Counted from the stretch's first letter, positions 22,060 through 33,263 are shown. The stretch: 64,000 nt of DNA from Siderastrea siderea (GCA_964030785.1 OZ034968.1:57334399-57398398); one strand, 5' to 3'. Made by a program: numbers and translations. Notes: generated by a model not told the origin, from the sequence alone.

Positions 22060-22741
22060 TTGATATCGAATTAAACACAAAAGCCCACAATATTACTGAA
22101 ACAATTTTTATTTAAGGGCAACAGCAGTAAGCGTAGAGGCAAAAGATAAAAGTGATTCCGGTTCAACCCATTCAAACAAACAATTTCCAAATACATTCAT
22201 TAACACAATAGAAAACTTTTCACTATTATTTTATTTTCATGCTATTATTACTACTCTTTACTGCTTTATTTGTCCGTATTCATTAGTAGACAATCTAAAA
22301 TCACCGTACCTTCTTGCTCCAGATTAAACTTGCGACGTAAATAACTGCAATGGAATAGCACTTTAATATCGATTAACCCGAATATGGTCATCCTCAAATT
22401 CGGCAAAGTCGCAACTAGCCGTTAGTTGTCGAAGCCTACACACAGACTGATCCGCAGGCTCGTGTCAAAATTGAGAAATTCGTTTAAACAAGTGCCTCTC
22501 GAACAATTCAACTGTCAAACGTTGTCCTTCGATAACAGACTCGCTGTAGCATTGGTTTCTAAGATAACGCTCCACAGAAGCGATAATTCCTCTGAGTGTT
22601 ATTGGCTCTTATTACTCAACTGCATTCAGTAGAGTACAAATAACACCCAAAACGAGTACAAATATCCCACGGTATTTGTACTCCAGAAGACCGGTTTGAC
22701 AGGTTTTCTACAAATGCCACGTCAGGCTTTAGGCTTACAAG
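22060..22741. other. Flank of the second Crypton relic
   Basis: AT-rich. Contains the partly palindromic stretch 22632-22684 (GAGTACAAATAACACCC ... GGTATTTGTACTC), whose ATATCCCAC motif recurs in the hairpin at 23527-23666. Confidence 0.4.
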
Positions 22742-23150
22742 GTGAACGATGAAAAAATGGCCGAAACGCTCGTTTTTCCGGAAGAAAACAATGAATGCTT
22801 ACCAAATTTTGAGGTTTTTAACGAAAACGAGGTCCTAGAGACAAGCAATGACCTAGACGACAGTGAAATTTATTTATTTATTGAAGAAAATCGAAACGTA
22901 TTAAAATACAACAGAAAATACAAAAACTGACCTCAAGTCCGTTAAAGAAACAAGGGCCATTGAAGAAATTCCCGCCGAGGAACTTAACAACCTTTTATGT
23001 CATTTGTTTGTCAAAGTCAGGAAACGGAACCCATCATTTCTCAGGAGCTGTCTTCAACAAATGCACAATTGTTGTCGGTCAGAAATCTCCACCGCTATCT
23101 CTTCCAAAACGACCCGTGGTTAGTGATTCGGACGAAGATGACTGAGCTTG
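22742..23150 (+). pseudogene. Decayed Crypton recombinase N-terminal region
   Basis: An acidic start (MAETLVFPEENNECLP) is followed, after a stop and frame change near 22930, by IEEIPAEELNNLLCHLFVKV. That block matches the N-terminal region of the Crypton protein at 5766-7519 (compare EMTNKELDNYLRHFYAEA there). A further frame change is needed to read RNLHRYLFQND near 23085. The catalytic domain is absent. The relic is a separate copy from the third Crypton, which is on the opposite strand. Confidence 0.6.
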
Positions 23151-23526
23151 AAGTGCTGTTTAACTTTGTTTGACTTGACTTTCGAGTTCTGTTTGTTCTG
23201 TCGAGTTCTTTCTTTTCGTAGTTTTACTCGGTGACCAAGAACATTGTTGTTTATCTAACTGTAAACCCGAAAATAATTCAGTTTTGCCTTGTTCCATCTT
23301 TGTTTTCCTTGCAAGTTTGAAATAAAATCCCGACGCTTCGCTCGAATGACACAGGTTTGACAAGTTTTCGTTTTTGACCAATCAACAACAACCTCACGTC
23401 AAGCGCGCGAAACCTGACTCCGCTGGCGCGCACACTCGCTGCTCAGAAGTCACGTTAGTTTGTCACGCAACTCAGGCAGTTTATAAACCACTTTTCTATT
23501 TTGTAGCTAAGTTGAATAATAAATCC
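23151..23526. other. Spacer between Crypton relic and hairpin
   Basis: Contains ACCAATCA and a GC-rich patch (CTGGCGCGCACACTCG). No gene was recognised; possibly the decayed 3' part of the relic. Confidence 0.35.
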
Positions 23527-23666
23527 CTTATTAGACGGTTTAGTGTGTAGTATCGTGGGATATTTTTACTCGTCTCTTGTATTTTGACTCGCCCTACGGG
23601 CTCGCCAAAATACGGCGGGACTCGTAAAAATATCCCACGATACTACACACTAAACCGTCTAATAAG
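23527..23666. repeat. 140-bp foldback
   Basis: The left arm CTTATTAGACGGTTTAGTGT continues through TATCGTGGGATATTTTTAC, and the right arm is its exact reverse complement. The arms exceed 40 bp, and the centre is partly palindromic (GCCCTACGGGC). It cuts off the 3' side of the third Crypton relic. Confidence 0.9.
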
Positions 23667-23689
23667 ATATATATATTCATTACCAGACT

Positions 23690-23792
23690 TTTCTCAAAGA
23701 CAATAGAAATCTGCTGAGGTAAGCGTCTAATTCTGGCGGCAGTATGTCTTGGAGTTGTCTTGTTTCGTTTTCATTTGGCAAAAACGACTTCA
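23690..23792 (-). pseudogene. Third Crypton relic, downstream half
   Basis: On the minus strand this reads NENETRQLQDILPPELDAYL and then SRFLLSLRKV, the block after the first N-terminal motif in Cryptons. Its upstream half is at 31222-31363. The two halves are separated by the TTAA element at 23797-31217 and would join at a TTAA with a 1-nt frame change nearby. The relic stops just before the 140-bp foldback, with the catalytic domain missing. Confidence 0.7.
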
Positions 23793-23924
23793 TTAAAGAG
23801 TCTGACCCACCCAGTTTGCAACGCGCGCTTCTATTATTGTTATTATCCGGGACACCGTTGTATTCTTCCCATATTTGGGTATAGCTTTCAGTGTCCTTCA
23901 GCGCGCGAGATTCTTCTCATCGAT

Positions 23925-25047
23925 ATGGCGGAAAGGATGCAACTGGAAGTGAGCGATAGCGAAGAAGCTCTAAATATCACTGGCGACAATTTAAGTGGAG
24001 ATGAATACGCAGATCGTCCTGCTGTAAATGCTTACGGATCGCCAGTGAACGTGAGCCGAATCGAACCACGGCTCGCCGTGATTCAGTCGCCGGACCCATC
24101 AGCGCTGTTGTCGCTCGTGTGGTAAGAAATCATCCCAGCTTTACATTTATCCGCTTCAAAATAATAATATACATTTCTTCCGATGTTTATTTTTAAAACT
24201 AAAACGAGACTGGCTCTGACATTGTAGGTTTGCCGCTGCAAAAACACATGTAGCCGAAAGAAGAGTGCGAGGTCGACAGGCTGCCCGTGTCGGAATGCCG
24301 ACTCCAAATGCACGTCGAGTTGTCAGTGTGGAACGAGCAAAGCTGCCTGCAAAAATAGGGCCGTTGAAGTCCAGCCTGTATTCAATAACCCGAGCGCATA
24401 TGCACGCCACCGAAGAGCTGTAGAAGAGTCCGAGAATGAAATAAAGGTAAACATAAGTTTAGTACAAATAATCGCAAGCAAGTGAGAAAAATTGGCACTT
24501 GTTGACAAATTGTTTGTAGCTGAAGTCCCTCTGTTCCCGTCTTATACGATAGGAGTTTGTGAAGAAGCTATCAGAGGGTGAAAAGGAAACCCTTCTCATC
24601 AGGGTACTGAGCCAAGGCCGTGGCAGTGTTGAATACGCCAGAGATCTACTAACGGGAGCAAATGATCCAGAGTCGGAGCCGCCAGAACCGGAAAATGACG
24701 CAGAACGATGGTGTATTTGTGGAGTGTGCCGGAGGATGCAGGACGAGCAGGAAAGTGTTTGCTGCCAGAAAAGAACCTGTGTTACTTCCTATGTAATGTT
24801 CAACACCACCTGTTTAGATCGGGAAGTTTTACAGTTGGCAATAACAGCCAGGTGTGACATCCGTGCAGATGAGCCTGATTACTCCACTCAAAGTTACCGG
24901 AAGGCCGCATACCGGCAGTAAACGTTGTGGAAATATGGAAAACTTGGAAGGGGGAATCGAAAAATTTTGCCGTCTTGTGTAGTTACAACCATTAGGCAAG
25001 CTTATCCAGCTCCAAATGGCAATTACATGGGCTTTCGCCGTTCATAG
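23925..25047 (+). pseudogene. CXC-domain plus P2X7-type C-terminal (ballast) domain protein, premature stop
   Basis: Three exons: 23925-24050 (donor GTGAGC), 24228-24446, and 24553 to a TAA at 24919-24921. This gives about 237 residues. Exon 2 is cysteine-rich (CRCKNTC, GCPCRNADSKCTSSCQCG), like tesmin/MSL2 CXC DNA-binding domains. Exon 3 carries WCICGVCRRM, a CC pair, CVTSY and RKAAYRQ, matching the zinc/GDP-binding 'ballast' region at the C-terminus of vertebrate P2X7 receptors. The frame after the TAA continues with LPSCVVTTIRQAYP and ends at 25045-25047, so the stop falls where the family has an aromatic residue. No channel domain is present. A longer exon 1, to 24121 (donor GTAAGA), would put exon 2 out of frame. 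It could be a truncated but expressed protein or a recent pseudogene. Confidence 0.75.
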
Positions 25048-26825
25048 GTGCATTGAAACAAAGTGCATTTTGCACTTATTTCCTCACAAAATTAGTATTT
25101 TCCCAAGATTCTGTCATGTTGCTCTGTTAAGGCTCATCGGTGACAGTGAATTCACTTTGAAATATCAACGTATTATGATGCATATGGCTAATAAGAAGTA
25201 TGTGAGTGATCACTACAGCCTGCCAGCAAGCTCTCTTTCCCCCACCCATCTGAGAGAGTTTGCTTGTAGGCTGTAACAAGTAAGGAAACATTCTCATTGG
25301 TGTTTCCATTCCATTTGAAATGGGGATTGAAGACCTAATTGTGATTACCAGATGTTATTGAAAAAAGAAACCTAAAAAATGCCCCCCTTCTCTCCCCCCC
25401 CCCCCCCCCCACCCCACACACCCAATGTAACATGTCAACTGGATAAGTCTGGAAACAGTTGGAGAGTAGTTAGTGTTAAAGCAAAGTACTTTTCCAACCT
25501 ACAAGTTTTTTTCTTGACTACCGGTAAACTTATTTGTAAATATTCTGGGCTATCATTATACTGTAAAGTGCAGCTTATAGGTCCGGGGCATGCACAACTT
25601 CGAAAAGGTTATTTTGTTAGCAAGTAGAAAATATTTTCACAATAAACATTTTAGGGAGGTCTGTAGTATGCTTATTTATTGCAGGGGACATGGGGCTATA
25701 GCCTGCATTTTGTAGTATTGGCTGATGAAGTGGGGGAAAAAATTTGTTTTACTGTGCAAAACCAAAAACTGTGAACACTTTGATTTGATATTGGGTAATG
25801 GAAGTGGGGTAAAAATTTAAGTTTTACTTTGCAAATCCAACAACCATGAACACACGACCAATCAGACAGGAGATCAAACCACAAGAAAAAACTGCAAGCC
25901 AAACCTAATTATTGCTACAGGTTGTGGTTTTTTATCTAGCATCTGATTGGCTTTTACCTCACAACACAATAATATTCCAGAAATAATTCTAGTGTTTGTG
26001 GCTCCTGGATTTGCACAGTAACAAAATACTCCCATTCACACAAGAAAAGGTCAAAAAATCTCTGTTTCTCATCCCTTTTAATGCTGAAAATAATTATTAC
26101 AAGTGACAACCTTCATTTACCTTTGTTCCATGATATGATGGTTGTAGATTTGGTACACTTGATGAATCATATAATGTTGTGCATATATATCATAATTATA
26201 AAGACTTCAATTCTTTCTCAGTCTTGTCTCCTGAGAATGAAATTTCTGATATATTTATTTCTTTTTATTTCACTGAAGTATTTCCAAATAAAAAAATTGG
26301 GAATTTTGATAGACAATGTTAATATTTACAGACAAAGCATTTTAACAAAATTCGAATTTTCCTCACGTTGAAAAGATCAAACAGTGATCAACCAGTAAAA
26401 CAAACATTCTTAGTTTAGTTACCCAGGTCACTACCCATCAGGACAAAATCAATTCCTGACTTTTCACAGACTTCTCCCTGACAACAAAGGATGACCATTA
26501 TGATGGCTTCTATGGTATGAAATCATAAAAACCAAATCACTAATAGACAATTTCTACAACTATAGGCCTTCCCATATCTGGAAATATATATCTGGTTAAC
26601 TGAAAATAAAGTTCCCTGACTTTTCACAAAATCAAAGAATTTAGAATTTCTCTGACGTGATGGAAAATACCCTGAGTTTTCCCTGACCTTGAAAGATAAC
26701 TGCTTTTCCTTTACTTTTCCCTGACCGTGGGAACCCTGTTGCTAAATAGTCTGTTAACACCTATTCTGGTTTCTTTTGAGTCTGAAAGTGTGACAATTTA
26801 GCTTTGACCAACTCTTCACTTAAAG
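25048..26825. other. Interior of the TTAA element, non-coding
   Basis: Contains a poly-C tract at about 25395-25412 and, near 26600-26741, repeated TTTTCCCTGAC blocks ending TGGGAACCCTG, the end of another hAT-type MITE. No gene was seen. Confidence 0.45.
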
Positions 26826-26999
26826 CAGTGTTCTCCCTAGTTTTCAGGGTAACAGGTAAGTTTGTTTTTTAGACCGGTAAAGCAGCTCTGTTGAAAATCT
26901 TTTTCTACCCTGGTGTGGAATTGTCGTCATGAGACCCGAAATGTTGCCGGCATGACACTAGGCTAACATACGTCTCGAAAACCCTTCAAAACGGTTGAC

Positions 27000-27640
27000 G
27001 TTTGTAATTCCTGTCACGTGGAACGTATTAACGTACAGATAAACGTCGAGAAGAAAAAGCTTACAGCAACCTAAAAAACGTACTGAGAAACGCCTGGAAG
27101 ATGAGCATACTCCTTATAAAGGCACAAACGAAGAACTTCGACGAGAAGACAATACTAAGAGTAAATTACGAACAAACCTGAACAAACCAACGTACGGATA
27201 TAGACGTCAAGAAGATAACACTAGTATCTCACGACAATGCTAACGTACGGAGAAATGTTACAAATGTAAGGAGATACAACTAACAACATCTAAATTTAAA
27301 CGAATATACTAGCACACGGACAAACGTTGAGAAGATAACAATAATATTTTTCGAATGTTTTAACGTACAGAGAAATGTCGACAGTCGAGAAGATAAGACC
27401 GCGCCTTACACCACTGACGAACACACTATCACATGGAAAATGTCCAGAAGACTAACACCTTAAGAATGTACTGGCATACGGAGAAACGTTAAAAAGATAC
27501 GACTAACATCTTATTAAGGTAGAAACGTGCGGAGAAACGTAGAGAAGATGAGACTATTATCTAACGAACTTAGAAATGTCGAGATGATAAGACTACGTCT
27601 AATATTGTACAAACGCATGGGCAATGAGAAAAGTTACTAA
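27000..27640. repeat. Degenerate ACGTACGGAGAAACGT minisatellite
   Basis: Variants of AACGTACGGAGAAACGTCGA followed by GAAGATAAGACTAACA recur about ten times at roughly 50-70-bp spacing. The array fills the nested hAT-like element. Confidence 0.7.
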
Positions 27641-27659
27641 AACTACACTTACGTGGTAC

Positions 27660-27725
27660 GCAGTAGCCTGCGTCACAGACGTAATCTAACGGTCATATTC
27701 CGTCTGCGGCGCAGGCTAGGTACGC
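27660..27725. repeat. Small hairpin TAGCCTGCG/CGCAGGCTA
   Basis: TAGCCTGCGTCACAGACG pairs with CGTCTGCGGCGCAGGCTA. GCCTGCGTAGC-type sequences recur near 17278 and 53950, suggesting a dispersed MITE family. Confidence 0.6.
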
Positions 27726-27916
27726 AGTACGACGGACATAAATCTTGTCATAATACAATCCGATAATAAATCTTTCACCATCCCAAACTGTTGGATGTTT
27801 CTAATCCAGGCCTTTATCTGGTTCCGCCTAACCGGTAACAAGCGGTGCTACAAGCGGTTAATTTTACCGGTTACCGCCTGATAAGGAGAACACTGTTAAA
27901 GGGGCCCTTTTCATAG

Positions 27917-30900
27917 CTATTGTTGGTGCAAGGTGGATGGGGAGATTTCAATGTGCCTGGTAATGGGATCTTTATATTCTGCACGATGTCGCAAGATGTC
28001 TCCCTGAAGCAAAGCCCAATGAGGATACTGCTTGGGTTCCTTCACAGGTTCCACTCTCCAGTTTCCTGAATGTTTGGAATAGATCTTTTTGAACTGCCCT
28101 TCCAGGGTCTTGTGGAAAACATGGAAGTTGTGGTCCAGGGCTGCTAACAAAATCCGCCCAGTGAAGACCTCATACCTGAAACATATTATAACATTCAGTT
28201 GAAGTTATTGTATACTTTGAAGCAGAAGAACAAGGGAAATGGTGTGGGCAACATAACCTGTCTCCCAACAAACTATCATCCTAGTTTGTAATTTTTTCCC
28301 AACAGATTTCCTTCTATTTACATGAACATGAACTTACCCAAGTGCAATCCGTTTTGGAGCATACTTCAGAAGCATCGAGTTGAAGTTGCTTGTATGCCTA
28401 GTTCAGATAAAAATAACAAAAATCTAAGACTAAGCGATTATTCGAGTCATTTTTTAAATAGATACATAATATATGGGTTATTGGTCAAGCATGAGATAAA
28501 GGTGGTGGAATATTGGCCAAATTATTTTATTACAAAATTAGGACCAAAACAAAGTCAAGATCCAGCTGTACTGACAGGTATAGTTTTTAATTTTTAACTT
28601 ATTACTACTGATTTACTTCAGACAAGGCTTGCTTTGTAGAAAACCACCAATAGGCGATGGCGATCTGTATAAAAAGTTACTATTATGTAACAGACAACCA
28701 AGCATATTGTCTACACAGGTTACAAATCACATAGCAGGATTGGCTTTATTTTGAGTGCTCACAGACCACGCCATATAACAGGGGATACTATAAGCCACTC
28801 TAATGAAAAGGTACATGTACATCCATTCAGATCTATTCAGCGATGGATATGCATTAAGTCATCTAAAAGGTCTGATGCGAGTGTCATCAAAAAACTGTTC
28901 TCCCAAAATGTACCTGAATAACACCTAGTGTTCCAGACTCTTTAACCATTCATGGTCCAACATGATCTTCCACAACTCTTTTGCAGCCTTGGAGTTCATG
29001 GCTAAGTACTCCTTGCCACCTTCCACTTCAGTCAGTGGTCCATGGGAACAAGTAGCTCCATCCCACTCATGCTCCCCACAGACATGGTGCATTATCCCTA
29101 ACCACTTGCCCTTAAAAGGAAGACATAATACTTATTTTATAAGATGCCACAACATAAAATTGAATCCTCTAACTTGCCACAAAATGTTAATTCGAGCAAC
29201 CTGATCCAAAATGAAAGTCGCATACCTTCAGCAATTCAATATCTCCATCACATGTTTCCGCATAGTGCCAAAAATGGTTTCGCACTGGTTCAACCCACTG
29301 CAAGAGTTTTTCACAGCCCTTGATCTTCCCAGCCTGCAAAACAATTAGGTTCTAAATTGAAAGAAGCAATATGCAAAACAGTCAAGCAGTAATTACAAAT
29401 ATGGCTGGTTCCCCTCGTGTGCATGATGAAGCATACTCACACAGGCAAGCCAAGCCAATAACTTGCCTGCTCAGGATTGCCTGTTGTCTGTCTGCCCAGT
29501 GAATCACAGTAAAGCCATGTTAAAAATCCTCCATTGATAAAGCTTGTTTGGTTAAGAAGCCCAGATATTGGTCTCATTCGTTTTTTCATGTTTATGGTCC
29601 CCGGCTTTGTCTCAGCATATCTTGCATGGACTTTATTATCTTACCCATGAATTTAGCCGTTGGCATGCAGATACATAACAAAACAATATTTCAATTTGAA
29701 TGTAGAGAAAAATACATATATTTGAACTCTAATGAAAATATGAAAGAAATTTGGGATTCTCACTTTTGATAAGGGCCACTGTAAGCATCGCATATTGAAC
29801 TATACTAAAATATTATTCACAATACAAGGATGACACAACAAAGAACAAATAAAAACCTCTGCTCTTCTCACAAGAAACACAAGCAAGACACCACCATGTG
29901 TAACTGATGGGTCAGTCAAATAAATTCAAAGTTACTTTGAAAGCATTACCCCCTCCACCTATGGGTTAGTTCAACTGCCAGGTGTGTGACATGAGGAAAA
30001 TTATATACAAAAATACCTGTAAATCCAACCAATAACAAATCAAACAACACAATAAAGCATAATAGGTAGATAGATGAAAAGGTAAAGCTCTCTTACTCCT
30101 CATCGCTCACAACTTCTGAGTGAGGGTTTCCTTCCAAAGTGGAGAAGCAGGGATTCCAACTTCGGACCTGCTCCAGAAGAGTCTGGTGACATGTGGCGAG
30201 CTCTTCTCCGGGCTTCAGAGTGGATCGTGGAACTACCAGTTACATCAACTTCAGTGCTAAATACACCAGAAATAGACCATATCAGTACATGCCGCACTTT
30301 TCGAAGTTCCGAAAAATGTCACAAGATTTCACATTGAAAGTGACAAATACCTGTAATAAATATTGCCAAACATACACACTGACTTCAAAGTACTCTCACT
30401 GCTTTCTCAGATAGAAACAAGAACTCACTTGCTAACAGATGTGTTGTCTGAAGCACTGGTAAAGGGTTACGGGGACACTGATAAATCCTCAGGTCCGCGT
30501 CTTATTCCAACTGGCGTTGACTGCAGGAACAATTCCTTTCTCTCTGTGAATTAATTCAAAACATTGTCACACAGACTACTCAACATTTGTCACGCATATA
30601 ACTCAGATACAAGATCGTTTATTGCCAGCTAGAGCATTGACTGGATAGCACAACAAAGAAGCCAATTTACTGATAACATGTTAGAAACATTTTCTTACCT
30701 CGCCTCGGAGTAGAAGGTGTTGAATGTGGTGATCCACGACCATGGTGAGATCCCGGGTGAGACCGAGCGCGTTCTTGACGGGCACTGAAATGCTGATGGA
30801 GAAGCATTTCGGCGAACTCGCTGTTTGTAATTCTTCGAAGACCAAGAGCCTCCTTTCGCTCGTTCCACAGATTAAATGTTGACTCTCTCAATTTGAGTCG

Positions 30901-30954
30901 TTTGATTCCTTCTCGCCTCCGTGGACGTCCCATCTTGGGACGATTCGTCGCCAT
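27917..30954 (-). pseudogene. Multi-exon transposase relic (Kolobok-like), central exons missing
   Basis: Exons on the minus strand, 5' to 3': 30699-30954 (ATG, basic GRPRRREGIKRLKL), 30097-30232, 29226-29333 (CEKLLQWVEPVRNHFWHYA), 28914-29110 (IMHHVCGEHEWDGATC), 28338-28397 (NSMLLKYAPKRIAL), 27917-28175 (LLAALDHNFHVF, TAG stop). Splice phases agree within 30954-30097 and within 29333-27917. The two blocks do not join in phase, and the region that should carry the DDE catalytic residues is absent. One TAG lies in frame near 28925, where relatives have Tyr. Such proteins are common as uncharacterised transposases in corals (recall). The gene is a deleted, dead copy. Confidence 0.7.
29334..30096. 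other. Gap where catalytic transposase exons would be expected
   Basis: No frame here resembles a transposase core. The DNA is AT-rich and non-coding, so those exons were deleted rather than mutated. Confidence 0.5.
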
Positions 30955-31221
30955 TGCGACGGAGGAACTTCTGAACAGGCACAGAATCCCACTCGATTAC
31001 CGTTCGGAAAGTAGCGATTGTCCACAAATAATACACAGTACAGAAAGAACAATAAACGACGAAAATATTTCTGTGAAAATATAGGCTGCTTTTTGCAGTG
31101 ACCGCTCGATGGAGAAGGATTACTTTCTCTAATGATGAAATCCGGAGTTTTGGGTGCCCCGAAAATGGCGTCTGAACACAGGTAAGCGCGCAAAGGCTCT
31201 TGGGTGGGTCAGACTCTTTAA

Positions 31222-31363
31222 TGCTACGTCGTTGTGCATTTCTTTGAGTGTTATTGTTGGCTTCAGCTTCGACAAATCTTTCAACATCTTCGTCAGTGAG
31301 GGACACGAATCTTTCACTTGCCGAATTTTTGGTTGTTTTTTCTGATGTACTGCTCGAGGTCAT
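31222..31363 (-). pseudogene. Third Crypton relic, upstream half
   Basis: Starts ATG at 31363 and reads MTSSSTSEKTTKNSASERF, then VSLTDEDVERFVEAEANNNT. This matches the RFVNMSSVEIDEI block of the Crypton at 5766-7519. The frame is broken at TTAA (31218-31221) by the 7.4-kb insertion and resumes at 23792. Confidence 0.7.
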
Positions 31364-32092
31364 CGTAACCTGTTAGTAGTTATTTCTTTTTTGAACAAGC
31401 CAAGCGAACAGCGATCGAGAACTATGAAATCATGGCAAGCCGTTGAAAGTGGCGCGAAAGAAGGCGCGTGACGTCGCGAAAGCTGATTGGCCGTATTATC
31501 ACATGTAAAATTATCGTAATTTTACGTGTACCAAATACGATTTTTCTCAGTGGTGGAAATCTCTATAAAACACTCCAGTTTATATAATAAAAAAAGTTAT
31601 AAACGTCCAAAGTCCGTGTGGGCAGAATCCGCCCACCTCCACCCCCTCCCCCCCCCCCCCTACCCCAGTCTGGATAGGGTTAATGCTTCCACAAACAAAC
31701 AAAATCAATGAAAAAACAAACTTATTAAATCCTGTTTGTTGTTTCAGTTGAAAATACTGGATAAATGATTAAATTCGTTTACGAATTGGACCTCAAGACA
31801 GTCTATATCCTAACGCGGGTTCGCTGGGCCAAACACAGCTGCCAGAAAAGGAATCGAACGAGCCTAAAGTCTCCTAGCGGGAATTGGGAAGAGACACCTC
31901 TCGTCTTGTTTCTCGTCCTGCTCCGCCTGTGAGATCCTTTATTTTCAAGTCTAATCTTATTCGATGTGGACAATCGCTAGAGAATAATGCTTATACTTTC
32001 CGCAAACTTTTTATGCGATATTTTCTGGGAAATCGCGAGAATAAAGCTTCGAAAATAGGGGCTCCGCGGGAATGTCAGTGAGAATATGGCAT
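31364..32092. other. Spacer with a TTAACCC-family end
   Basis: A poly-C run and CCCCAGTCTGGATAGGGTTAA at about 31640-31685 match the terminal sequence of the 50341-50951 MITE family. Near 31500 is a short palindrome around TAAAATTATCGTAATTTTA. No gene was seen. Confidence 0.45.
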
Positions 32093-33142
32093 TTAAGATT
32101 TGACCCACTTATTGATTCTGTTCATGACAGCAAAACCGTTACCTCTCTTCAAACTGTATTTCTCCTGTTCGTTATTGTAAAGATGTGCAGCAAGGATATT
32201 TACAACCGACTGGTCAAATCTGTGGCAGTCGGCGTATTTGTTCCGTCGATATACGGAGCGATCGCAGTGATTACGCGAGCCAGGCGGTGCGATACACTCC
32301 TTTTTCAAAGCGCAAACAGAAGCCCATTTCATGATATGCTTCTGTACATCAGGCGTGTTTAGGATTATCATTGCGCTGGCATAGAGCATATCTTTAACTG
32401 CATCACTTTTCTTTAGGGGGAAATACTTCAACATTCCAGGTTTGGTTGCGGCTAATATCGAATGACCAGTTGTTCCAACGTAAAAGAGAATACCTGTCTT
32501 GAAGCGAGCCATTCGCTCTAAAATATGTGTTCCATTCCGTCCAAATTTCACCGATGTGTCAAACCACATGACATTGTCAAATTCCGCCAAAACCTCTTGA
32601 ATAATTAACAGTTTCCAAGCATAATTGTGCAGGTTACGGACGTGTGGAGGATAAGCGTCGAAATTAAACTTTCTGTACACCGCAAAAGAAAGCGTTTTCA
32701 CTTTGCTAATTTGTGAGTCGTCAAGCCCAAGATCATAGAAAATCACCTTTGTTCCTGGAAAGTGTTCCGAAAAATGTTCAATGTTGCCCTTGAATTCTTC
32801 ATAATGGTTATTCGAGGCACCTGTGACAGGAGCTACGATGTCAAAAAGTGGCACGTTGGGGACTATGGACACGGGTTTCCATTTAAAAGTTTGATGCCTG
32901 AGAATATTTTGTACCATAAGCTTGGTAGGAGCATCGAACTCAAATTCTTTACCGATCAAAGTAGGGTTATTTACTGCTACGTAACGGTTGATAAGTAGGA
33001 TGTCATTGTCAGCGTTTTTCGTGATCTTTTCGGTAACGGTATTTCTCAGCTGAATCTCGTTGAGTTTATAAAACACGTGCCCTTTTTGTAGTCCGTAGAG
33101 CACAATGTATCCCAAAATTAGGAATAATAAGAATCCAACCAA
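32093..33142 (-). pseudogene. Glycosyltransferase-like type II membrane protein, paralogue A (start lost)
   Basis: A 349-codon open frame with an N-terminal hydrophobic segment (VGFLLFLILGYIVLYG), a conserved luminal domain (FFDIVxPVTxASxNHY type, then RNLHNYAWKLLIIQEVL and VMWFDTSVKF) and Cys-rich end, closely matching the intact paralogue at 43705-44820. The homologous start codon is present at about 33165 but is followed by five extra bases, so it is out of frame and hits a stop. The open frame has no in-frame ATG before the membrane segment. It may be a recent pseudogene, or an upstream exon supplies the start. Its upstream region is interrupted by a Penelope-like fragment. Confidence 0.7.
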
Positions 33143-33263
33143 AGTTTTGACACGAAATTAAAGGTCATCTTTGAACCACCACTCACTGCACAGCTGCTAC
33201 GTCAGACTGTGTACTTGTAATCTCGCTAGCTGGAAGATAAACACAATCATTATATAACTGATT

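Larger units (their letters stand above)
26826..27895. mobile_element. hAT-like non-autonomous element, ~1.07 kb
   Basis: Ends CAGTGTTCTCC and GGAGAACACTG are inverted. TTAAAG flanks both sides (26820-26825 and 27896-27901). CAGTG ends with a 6-8-bp duplication fit the hAT superfamily. The subterminal ends are also inverted (GGTAACAGGTAAG and its counterpart near 27865). It is nested inside the TTAA element and encodes nothing. Confidence 0.75.
23797..31217. mobile_element. 7.4-kb TTAA-flanked DNA transposon (Kolobok-like)
   Basis: Both ends carry the perfect 17-bp inverted repeat AGAGTCTGACCCACCCA, and TTAA flanks each side (23793-23796 and 31218-31221). The flanks are two halves of one Crypton relic, which confirms both edges independently. 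Cargo: a + strand CXC/P2X7-like gene (23925-25047), a - strand multi-exon transposase relic (27917-30954) and a nested hAT-like element (26826-27895). TTAA duplications occur in Kolobok and piggyBac elements. The transposase C-terminus (HHVCGEHEW, AWK-less) fits Kolobok better; that assignment is from recall, not a search. Confidence 0.85.

Noticed and set aside
24051..24121. Longer first exon of the CXC/ballast gene ending at the GTAAGA donor
   Set aside because: It would place the cysteine-rich exon out of frame with an early stop; the GTGAGC donor at 24051 keeps frame. It remains possible as an alternative transcript.
23797..31217. piggyBac assignment for the TTAA element
   Set aside because: No piggyBac-type transposase motifs were seen; the exon set resembles the coral Kolobok-like group, although TTAA alone does not decide.
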